Part shown: in pieces, positions 9,308-16,929 of the stretch
Layout: every line of letters starts with the position of its first letter
How positions within the stretch are numbered: the stretch's first letter is position 1
Origin: M55B112 sp964539395
GTDB taxonomy: Bacteria; Bacteroidota; Bacteroidia; Bacteroidales; GCA-2748055
DNA length: 64,000 bases
Direction: 5' to 3'
Assembly (NCBI GenBank): GCA_964539395.1
Contig: CAZIIU010000014.1
Span: 1-64,000, forward strand
Position numbers and translations under genes: made by a program
Notes under the pieces: model-generated
Seen by the model: only the letters and a program-made list of their open reading frames with translations
Told to the model about the DNA's origin: nothing
Database searches by the model: none

Positions 9308-10243
9308 TTGAAAAAACTCCTATTGATCGTTTTTGCAGGGTTGACTTCTGTGGCTCTTTCGCAAAAGACATTTATAAGAATAGAATCACCGATTACCGTC
9401 ACTGTCATTCTTGATACGACAGATCACGGCAGCATTCTACCTGGTGAAGGTGCCATGGTAATTAGGGGACTGACACCAGGAGTTTACCCGGCCATATTCC
9501 GCTTCGACAGCCTGGAACTCCGGGATAATATTGTTATAGATGATCAAAATGAAAGGATATTGTATGTGGATATCAACAAGGGAGTGATTGAGGACCGCAG
9601 TCCGGTAAACAGGACCTCGAAACAGGCAATACTAACCTACAGGCATCCTTTCATAGTTTATGATTCCATACTGGACAAACGTGACAAGCGGGTATACAGG
9701 GTAGTAAAAATAGGTGATCAGACATGGTTCGCCGAGAATCTGGGATACAAAACTCCTACCGGCAGTTCAGTTTATCCCCGCGATCCCATTCACGAGAAAG
9801 TCTACGGAAGACTATATACATGGGACGCGGCACTCATAGCATGTCCGGAAGGATGGCATCTTTCATCGGATGAGGATTGGATGGAGCTTGAACACACGCT
9901 TGGGATGTCAGACATTCTGCAGAATGGACGGGGCTGGAGGAGACCTGCAGGCGCATCTTCCCTGAAATCGGCAATCGGATGGTTTTTTCCTTCAGTATCG
10001 AAAGATGAGGCAGGATTCTCTTCCTTACCGGGTGGATACTGCAATGATGAAGGGTATTATTATAATGAGGGCTTTTTTGCGTATTACTGGACATCAACCA
10101 GCATAAATGGGTCTGATGCATGGTACAGGGTGTTAACGTACGATATTAATGAGATCGGAAAATTCAGTTTCAGTAAAAAATTCAGGTTCAGTGTACGGTG
10201 TGTCAAAAATAACACCGTCCCACATCATGAAGCACTGCCTTGA
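9308..10243 (+). CDS. Secreted FISUMP-domain protein
   Basis: An exported protein of 311 residues with the Fibrobacter succinogenes major paralogous domain. The start is the TTG at 9308, which gives a good signal peptide (KKLLLIVFAGLTSVALS, cut near residue 18). Residues 20-100 form a small beta-rich N-terminal region without a known family. The FISUMP domain starts near 130 with YRVVKIGDQTWFAENLGYKT and includes YGRLYTWDAA, CPEGWHLSSDEDW, GFSSLPGGY, YYWTSTS and the terminal FSVRCVKN. The role of these domains is not established; they are common in secreted proteins of Bacteroidetes and Fibrobacteres. No sorting domain is visible. A second, larger FISUMP protein lies at 60.4 kb. Confidence 0.85.
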   Translation: MKKLLLIVFAGLTSVALSQKTFIRIESPITVTVILDTTDHGSILPGEGAMVIRGLTPGVYPAIFRFDSLELRDNIVIDDQNERILYVDINKGVIEDRSPVNRTSKQAILTYRHPFIVYDSILDKRDKRVYRVVKIGDQTWFAENLGYKTPTGSSVYPRDPIHEKVYGRLYTWDAALIACPEGWHLSSDEDWMELEHTLGMSDILQNGRGWRRPAGASSLKSAIGWFFPSVSKDEAGFSSLPGGYCNDEGYYYNEGFFAYYWTSTSINGSDAWYRVLTYDINEIGKFSFSKKFRFSVRCVKNNTVPHHEALP

Positions 10244-10372
10244 AAAAAGTATTACCCCCTTTCTGCACAAAATCCTCCAAGAAACTATAAAGAGTCAACT
10301 ACATTCAAAAGTGGTAACCCGTGTCTTTCAGGTACTTAAAGACAGTATATAAGCTATGCAGGGCAGGCTAAA

Positions 10373-12343
10373 TCAATCAGGTGAGAATAGTTCTCCTGCC
10401 AGATTGATTTTCTCCTGGTCGCCCAGCAGATAGGTAATATCCCCCTCTTCCATCTTCATTCCCGGGTCTGGGTGCTCCATGATGGTATCCCCGCGCTTAA
10501 TAGCTAGCAAGGTAACACCGGTCTCCTCCCTTAGTCTCATATCCCTGGCAGATTTGCCGACTGCTTCCGATCCGGCCTCAACACTCACAGCGGCGATATT
10601 GATGGTCGACATTTCATCAAAGATTGAAGTGGTATTCAATTTATCCTTCTCCGTGTATTCACCAAGGTGTTTGCTCCTGAGGTGCGTCAGCATGCGGTTG
10701 ATCTCCCGCAAAGGGTAGAGCTTTTCTACCAGTACCCCGTTGAAAAGATCGATCGCTATCTCCAGCTTTTCGGGAAGCACCTGGTCGGCCCCTGCTTCAT
10801 ACATTGGTCCTACATTCTCCACGCTATGCACCCTGGCGAGAATCCGTACATTTTTGCTCAGGTGCCTTACCCTGTCAATGATGGCCATGGAGGTGATCAT
10901 ATTTCCAATAGAGATTACAACGATCTCAGCCTTATCCACATGTGCTTTCAGCAAAATCGGGTCGTTGGCTGCATCTCCGTAAACGACATAATCGCCCGCA
11001 TCCATCTTCTCTTTGGCTATGGAGGGGTCAAAAATTATTGAAGCATGTTGCAGCTCAAAGTACTTTGCCATCTGCGATAATTTAATGGCGCTTGCATCAG
11101 TCCCGATAATAACCAGGTGGTTTTTCAATTCCGGTATATTGATCTCTTTTAAAGGAAAAAGACCATTTACCCAGAAAGCGGGCAGCGGTAGCTTCAACAA
11201 CCGGTTCGCAAGGGGGGAGGAGAACCTGATAAGGAATGGTGTAATGGCCATAGTAGTTACCGATACAGCAAGGAAAAGCTGAAAGTAGAAATTTGAAATA
11301 ACTGATTGATCGACACCGATCTTAGCCAGGATAAAGGAGAACTCCCCCACCTGACTCAGTGCCAGTCCGACAAGCACCGTTCCTTTGAATGTATGTCCCA
11401 GAATAAATCCAACACCACCGGCAATAATCGTTTTAAGGACAATAACAAGAAGAACGCTGACCAGTACCAGCCATGGATTGTCCACAATGAACGTCAGGTC
11501 GAGCAGCATTCCCACGGAGACGAAGAAGAAACTGGTGAAGATGTCTTTGAACGGTAACAATTTTGCAAAGGCGTTGTGGCTGTATTCCGAATCGGAAATC
11601 ATCAGTCCGGCCAGGAAAGCACCGAATGCAATGGACATGCCCAGTTCGTGTGTAAGCATGGCCACTGAAAAACAGACGAGCAAAATGCTCATGATAAAGA
11701 GCTCCTGGTTTTTTGTCATGGCAACCTTATGCAACAGCCAGGGAAAGAGCCATTTATTACCGGCATATACAAAAGCCAGTATTGCAACGGTTTTTATGGA
11801 AAGAGAGAATATCTCCCTGCCCACATTGATGGAACCGTCGCCCAGGATATTGGTAAACAGCAACAAAGGAACGAGGATAAGGTCCTGGAAGATAAGGATT
11901 CCGAGTACTGTTCGGCCATAATTAGAGGAGATCTCAGAGCGCTCCTGCAGCAGTTTAAGTACCAGCGCCGAACTGCTCAGGGCAATAAGGAAACCGACGA
12001 AGATTGCCGATTGCCAATCGAGATCGTAGAAAAGCGATACCACGTAGAAAACTCCGGCAGTTAAAAAAACCTGAAGAAAACCACCAAAGAAAACGATTCT
12101 GCGTATGCGCATCAGGTGTTTAAGGGAGAACTCCAATCCGATGGTAAATAGCAGAAGAGCTACGCCAACCTCAGCCAGGATTTCAATGGAATACTCACTA
12201 CCGACAAGTCCCAGAAGGTGTGGTCCGGCTAGAATCCCGGTGAGCAGGTACCCGACCACTGTTGGGATTTTTATCCTCGTGAAGAGAAAATTTACACCTG
12301 TCGCGAGGGCAAAAATGATGATGATCTCTTTTATTATTCCCAT
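10373..12343 (-). CDS. KefB-like cation:proton antiporter (CPA2)
   Basis: Inner-membrane monovalent cation/proton antiporter, 656 residues. About 12-13 transmembrane helices fill residues 1-385 (Na_H_Exchanger family), followed by a TrkA-N/RCK domain from about 408 and a TrkA-C domain around 565-650. Likely exports K+ or Na+ in exchange for protons under regulation by the cytoplasmic domain. The dinucleotide-binding loop reads IIGTDASA instead of the usual GxGxxG, so the second and third glycines are lost and NAD(H) binding may be altered. Glutathione-gated Kef ancillary subunits are absent. It is transcribed alone, 200 bp downstream of the glycosyltransferase. Confidence 0.9.
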   Translation of the reverse strand: MGIIKEIIIIFALATGVNFLFTRIKIPTVVGYLLTGILAGPHLLGLVGSEYSIEILAEVGVALLLFTIGLEFSLKHLMRIRRIVFFGGFLQVFLTAGVFYVVSLFYDLDWQSAIFVGFLIALSSSALVLKLLQERSEISSNYGRTVLGILIFQDLILVPLLLFTNILGDGSINVGREIFSLSIKTVAILAFVYAGNKWLFPWLLHKVAMTKNQELFIMSILLVCFSVAMLTHELGMSIAFGAFLAGLMISDSEYSHNAFAKLLPFKDIFTSFFFVSVGMLLDLTFIVDNPWLVLVSVLLVIVLKTIIAGGVGFILGHTFKGTVLVGLALSQVGEFSFILAKIGVDQSVISNFYFQLFLAVSVTTMAITPFLIRFSSPLANRLLKLPLPAFWVNGLFPLKEINIPELKNHLVIIGTDASAIKLSQMAKYFELQHASIIFDPSIAKEKMDAGDYVVYGDAANDPILLKAHVDKAEIVVISIGNMITSMAIIDRVRHLSKNVRILARVHSVENVGPMYEAGADQVLPEKLEIAIDLFNGVLVEKLYPLREINRMLTHLRSKHLGEYTEKDKLNTTSIFDEMSTINIAAVSVEAGSEAVGKSARDMRLREETGVTLLAIKRGDTIMEHPDPGMKMEEGDITYLLGDQEKINLAGELFSPD

Positions 12344-12544
12344 CGCACAACGATCAAAGTGGTTTTATACACGGCTGTTTCAGCGAACATCAGCAGACAT
12401 ATTATATATCTGTTTCGCGAAATTAGTGATAATAATTGAAAAATAAATCTGCCTTAACAATTGAGCGAGGGCTAAAAACTTATGTATGCTGCGGCCTGAC
12501 TATATCTTCAGCCTCTTTGCAGTAACCTGTTTGGCTCGAACCAG

Positions 12545-13852
12545 TCAACCAGTTGAAACAGGCACGTGTCTGGCCCTCTTATAGACCTCCAACATTTTTT
12601 GTACCTGTCCCTCAACATGGAAATGTTGTTCGACCCCGGATTTTCCCTGTTTCGCCAGTTCATCCATTCTCAGCTGATCGCCTAGCAGTTCTTTCAGTGC
12701 TTTCGCCAGTGCCTGGGGGGTGTTCGGCTCGTAGGTCACCCCCCCTCCCGATAATCGTACGATTTCGGGGAATGCACCCAAAGCGGGCTGTACAACCGGA
12801 ATCCCGGAGGCCATTGATTCAAGCAGGTAGATTCCAAAAGCCTCCCCCTTTCGCACCGGAACCGACATAACAGATACCTCAGCGAAAAAATCGAGTAATC
12901 CTTTTTCTTCAAACTCACCATGAAACTTAACCTGTCCGGCAAGCCCTTCCGTTTCAATTTTTTTTCTCTGCGATTTTAAAAATCCCCTGTCGTCTCCTGT
13001 TGATCCGCCAGTAATATGAAGCTCCACATCTTCAAACTGCGGGTCCTTCTTTAGCAAAATATATGCATCAACCAGGATATCGAGGCCCAATTCATAACAC
13101 ATTCTCGACACATAACCAATACTGCGTATTTTTTTGGAAGGCAAAACAAATTTATAGTCATTCGGGTAAACCCCAATGTGGACCGTCGACAGCTTCTCCT
13201 CCGGGATGCGCAACAACCCCTTCATCTCAGCGGCATAGTAATCGCTTACGGCAACAAAAAGCGATACGTCCGAACCCCGCTCCGCCATCAGGTTCCAAAC
13301 CTTCTCCTGTGACAAAGGTTGCATAACATCCACCCACTGGTCCTCATCCTGCAGTGAGCAGATCACAGGCACCATCAAGCTTTCAGACAGGCGGCGTGCC
13401 AATCCGACCAGCAGGGCGTTGGAAAGGTGAATTACATCTGGTTTACAGTGTTCCGACAGCCATTCGATCATTCGATCGAGCTCCTCCTTCTGCTGCCCAT
13501 GTTCCCCCAGCAGCATGGAGATGGTCATTTCTTCAAGTCCTTTGGCCCTGGTGGATCCGGCAAATTTTGCAGCCACCTTTAACATCGGTTTGGAATTCAA
13601 TATCCGGTCAACCCAGGCCGGAGCTTTTCTGAAAACAGGGTACTGCTGCTTCAGGTAGATGCTGATGGCACCATAAAACACGGGGATCTCCAGGGTGAGG
13701 TCATGTTCATCGGCAAAAAGGGGTAAATACATCGGGAGCTTAATCACCTCGTTTTCAGAAGCCCTTAGTGCCTCTATAAACTTACTGTCGCGCAAACAGT
13801 TGCCGCAATAAAAACTTCCACCTGAACCGGGAATGATATGGAGTATCTTCAT
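12545..13852 (-). CDS. Glycosyltransferase family 4
   Basis: A 435-residue GT-B fold retaining glycosyltransferase. The N-terminus MKILHIIPGSGGSFYCGNC is the usual first beta strand and donor loop, which argues for the start at 13852 rather than an upstream in-frame start at 13879. The C-terminal half has IGYVSRMCYELGLDILVDAY and the E-x7-E motif EAFGIYLLE near 337-345, followed by MASGIPVVQPALGAFPEIV. Such enzymes transfer a sugar from a nucleotide donor during polysaccharide or glycolipid synthesis; acceptor and donor cannot be told. It lies 115 bp downstream of the propeller gene of the redox island and on the same strand, but a functional link is not evident. Confidence 0.88.
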   Translation of the reverse strand: MKILHIIPGSGGSFYCGNCLRDSKFIEALRASENEVIKLPMYLPLFADEHDLTLEIPVFYGAISIYLKQQYPVFRKAPAWVDRILNSKPMLKVAAKFAGSTRAKGLEEMTISMLLGEHGQQKEELDRMIEWLSEHCKPDVIHLSNALLVGLARRLSESLMVPVICSLQDEDQWVDVMQPLSQEKVWNLMAERGSDVSLFVAVSDYYAAEMKGLLRIPEEKLSTVHIGVYPNDYKFVLPSKKIRSIGYVSRMCYELGLDILVDAYILLKKDPQFEDVELHITGGSTGDDRGFLKSQRKKIETEGLAGQVKFHGEFEEKGLLDFFAEVSVMSVPVRKGEAFGIYLLESMASGIPVVQPALGAFPEIVRLSGGGVTYEPNTPQALAKALKELLGDQLRMDELAKQGKSGVEQHFHVEGQVQKMLEVYKRARHVPVSTG

Positions 13853-13967
13853 GTGTACACTTCTGGTGCTGAAAAGCACATATTAATATTATTGGCTCAA
13901 ATTCTGGCTGCTATATTAGTCTTTTACTCTATTTCAATAAATTGGTAACTACTTGATTCCCTAACCT

Positions 13968-15131
13968 TTACTTTTCACCGAAGCAATAGATCCTGCCATC
14001 GTCTGTTCCTGCAATAATGAATCCATCGATCACTGCCGGATTACCCGTTACCGGGCTTCCGATTTCGTAACTCCACCTGATCTTTCCATCTGCTGCATCC
14101 ATGATCAGCAGATCACCCCGCATGGTAGCCACTATCAGTGCATCCTTAACCAATACGGTTGATGCGTCTACCCTGCCACCTGTATTTACTTTCCACACCA
14201 GCTTTCCGCTCTTCTTATTGAATGAATAGACATGCCTGTCCCTGCTCCCGATAAATACCCTATCGCCCGAAAGTGAAGGAGCAGCAATAAAGGGCAAATC
14301 GGTTGCATCATCCTTGAAGCTCCACAACTCCTTCCCGCTCTTCAGCTCCATGCTGGTAAATTTCCCGTCATAATCGCCGATATACGTAACCCCTTTTTCA
14401 ACCGCCACAGAGCCTGCTATATATGAGGCGACCTCTTTCCTGCCTACCAGTGTTCCATCCTTTACGCGCACCTGATGCAGCAATCCATCGCACCCACCGA
14501 ATACCGCCACACCGTTATAGATTGCCGGTGCACCATTCAGGAAATTGTCGGCCTCATATTTCCACAATCCTTCTCCGATAGATGCATCAATTCCATGCAG
14601 GAAGTAGTCGTAACTTCCAACCACCACCACACCCCCGCCTTCACTGGTTGAAGTAGCATTATCTCCCGCGGCATCGCCACCCGGATCCCAGTAGTTCGCC
14701 GCCCCCATAATCTGACCTGCTGTTTCGTAGGTCCAGATCGTCCGGCCGCTGGCCACTTCAATTGCAAAAACCTTCCCGTCATAGTTCCCCACATATGCCA
14801 TATTCCCGCGAATCATTGCAGGCGCCTCCACACCATTTCCAGTATTGATCTTCCATTTCATCTTACCGTCAATTGTGAGCCCATATACATTTCCATCCGA
14901 AGATCCCACAACGATCACTCCGTCACATACCACTGGTGAAGCCTTTACTGCATCACCTGTCTTAAAAGTCCAAAGCAGTGAGGGGTTTGCCGGTATCAAA
15001 GCATCCGACCTGCCTGAGAATTGCAGATCGCCCCGAAAATTAAGCCAGCAATCCTGTGCCGGCAAGTGAATGCCGGTCAGCAACAGAAGGGAAGCGACAA
15101 TAATCTTTATACATGTTTTTGCACCAATCAT
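13968..15131 (-). CDS. Secreted PQQ-like beta-propeller protein
   Basis: A 387-residue exported protein. Signal peptide in residues 1-25 (IIVASLLLLTGIHLPAQ), then a regular propeller: about seven to eight blades, each with a G-x-x-x-W strand, such as IDGKMKWKINTG, SGRTIWTYETAG, SGKELWSFKDDA, SGKLVWKVNTGG and DGKIRWSYEIGS. The first blade contains the family start CWLNFRGDLQFSGRS. It is a BamB/PQQ_2-type scaffold with no haem motif or visible catalytic site. It is the last of the five PQQ-like genes in the redox island, 170 bp downstream of the FAD/Fe-S oxidoreductase. Role: possibly periplasmic scaffold or binding protein; this is inference from context. Confidence 0.85.
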   Translation of the reverse strand: MIGAKTCIKIIVASLLLLTGIHLPAQDCWLNFRGDLQFSGRSDALIPANPSLLWTFKTGDAVKASPVVCDGVIVVGSSDGNVYGLTIDGKMKWKINTGNGVEAPAMIRGNMAYVGNYDGKVFAIEVASGRTIWTYETAGQIMGAANYWDPGGDAAGDNATSTSEGGGVVVVGSYDYFLHGIDASIGEGLWKYEADNFLNGAPAIYNGVAVFGGCDGLLHQVRVKDGTLVGRKEVASYIAGSVAVEKGVTYIGDYDGKFTSMELKSGKELWSFKDDATDLPFIAAPSLSGDRVFIGSRDRHVYSFNKKSGKLVWKVNTGGRVDASTVLVKDALIVATMRGDLLIMDAADGKIRWSYEIGSPVTGNPAVIDGFIIAGTDDGRIYCFGEK

Positions 15132-15301
15132 TCTTCAGACATATTATCCCGATAAATTACTTCTGACGGCTCTATTATCAATTACCAATTATTTTGTAAA
15201 TTACGAAATTTATACTTATTAAAACATTCATTTTCTAATTATTATATAATATGTTGCCTGAATTCCAAGGTTCAGCATAGTCCCTTACCAAAAAAGAGCG
15301 C

Positions 15302-16855
15302 TCATCGCCGTGATAAGGCGCCAGTCGGACACCCCTCAACCACGAGTTCTGCCACCTCTGCCAGCCCGTTTCTCAATGCCTCACCGAATGGTACCCCGAT
15401 CACCACATCAAATCCCCTGCCAATGAAGCTCATTCCGTATTTCTCTTTATGATCCTCAGCAATGTGCACGCAGATCCCGCACTTGATGCATTTATTTGGT
15501 TCATATATAACGAAATCGTGCTGAATTTGTTTTTCAACTTTCTTTCGATCCTCCGACCAGTAGTGTTTCTGGTTAGCCCGATACTCATGTGCCAGGTTTC
15601 TGAGTTTACAGTCGACCAGGTCGCGACAGTCGCAATGCATGCAGCGCGCAGCTTCCGCCATCACCTGTTCTCTGCTGAGCCCCTGTTCAGGAACTGACGG
15701 CTCAATGCGCTCACCCGGTGCCGCCTCCTTCATATACTCAGGCAACTCCTCATCCATTAGCTTTCCAAACCTGGAATTAAAAAGGAAAGGCTCCCCGGTA
15801 ATCTTTTCTCCTTTCAGGAACTGATCGATGCTGAAGGCCGCCTCCTTTCCCTGTCCAAGTGTCCTGATCGCCATTTTTGACGGTCGTACCGCGCTCCCTG
15901 CAGCAAACACCTTTTCCATGCTGGTGGTATAGGCCGACCGGTCCGATGCAATCCCCTTGGCATCCATCTCCACGCCCCATGCGGCAATGCCACTCTCTCC
16001 GCCCCCAACAGCGATAAGTACAGAATCATACCCGTCTACCAGTTTTACGAACTGTGACTGGTCAACCTCCGTTTCCTGGTGAAATACTGCACCCAGTTCC
16101 CTGATAATCCCCACCTCATGTACCAATACCTTCTCAGGCAGAATCCCCTTCTCTACTTCAAGCCAGAGCTTTCCCCCGGGAAACTTGCGCCTGTCGTATA
16201 TACTGCACTGATAACCTCTCAACTGCAGGTAATAGGCAGCGGAGAGACCGGCAGGACCGGCACCAATCACTGCAATCTTTTTACCGGTTGAAGGTGTCTT
16301 TTCAGGCAGCCAGGGAGAGGCTACTTCCAGCTCCTGGTCGCCTGCATAGCGTTTCAGCAGGCAGATCGACAAAGCTGAATCGACCTGTTTTCTTCGACAG
16401 GCACCTTCGCAGGGTGCGGGACAAATCCTTCCGAAAACAGCCGGCAGGGCAATATCCTGCTTTACCGCCTGCAGTGCTTCACTGAACCTGCCTTCCGCCA
16501 GCAGACGGTTCATCAGGGGAATGTTCATATGTGCCGGACAGGTGATCTGGCAGGGTGCCTCACAATCGCCAACATGCTCACTGAGAAGAAGTTCCAAGGC
16601 CATGCGGCGCGACTCTTCCACCTCTTCGTCACGCGTAAGCACTTCCATTCCCTCCACGACTTTTACCGAACAGGAGGGAAACAACCTGCCGTTCTTATTA
16701 TCCTTTACCATGCAGACCATGCAGGATGTGAAGTGCGGTTTGCCTTCGCGGTAGCACATCGAGGGAATATCTATACCTTTCATTCGTGCAGCACTGAGCA
16801 CCGAGATACCTTCAGGAACATTGACCTCTATATGATTGATGTTTATTTTTGGCAT
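15302..16855 (-). CDS. FAD-dependent Fe-S oxidoreductase lacking the NAD(P)H domain
   Basis: Cytoplasmic electron-transfer flavoprotein, 517 residues. Domains in order: NuoG/HydA-type [2Fe-2S] ferredoxin (C34, C45, C48, C62); GltD-like [4Fe-4S] helical domain (C98, C102, C106 and C145, C149, C153); FAD Rossmann fold with VIGAGPAGLSAAYYL at about 197-210; and a C-terminal Fe-S region with CMHCDC near 412, CIKCGIC near 456 and a closing GCPTGAL near 509. In GltD-like enzymes an NAD(P)H-binding Rossmann domain of over 100 residues sits between IAVGGG (281) and VFAAGSAV (316); here only about 35 residues remain. The protein therefore probably exchanges electrons only with protein partners, most likely the NuoE-NuoF fusion encoded 74 bp upstream. 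What it reduces is unknown. Confidence 0.85.
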   Translation of the reverse strand: MPKININHIEVNVPEGISVLSAARMKGIDIPSMCYREGKPHFTSCMVCMVKDNKNGRLFPSCSVKVVEGMEVLTRDEEVEESRRMALELLLSEHVGDCEAPCQITCPAHMNIPLMNRLLAEGRFSEALQAVKQDIALPAVFGRICPAPCEGACRRKQVDSALSICLLKRYAGDQELEVASPWLPEKTPSTGKKIAVIGAGPAGLSAAYYLQLRGYQCSIYDRRKFPGGKLWLEVEKGILPEKVLVHEVGIIRELGAVFHQETEVDQSQFVKLVDGYDSVLIAVGGGESGIAAWGVEMDAKGIASDRSAYTTSMEKVFAAGSAVRPSKMAIRTLGQGKEAAFSIDQFLKGEKITGEPFLFNSRFGKLMDEELPEYMKEAAPGERIEPSVPEQGLSREQVMAEAARCMHCDCRDLVDCKLRNLAHEYRANQKHYWSEDRKKVEKQIQHDFVIYEPNKCIKCGICVHIAEDHKEKYGMSFIGRGFDVVIGVPFGEALRNGLAEVAELVVEGCPTGALSRR

Positions 16856-16929
16856 TTCACTTTTTCTATTGCGCTAATATTCCATTTCAACAAATCGGGA
16901 ACATCCATTTTGACATAATTTCAGATCGT

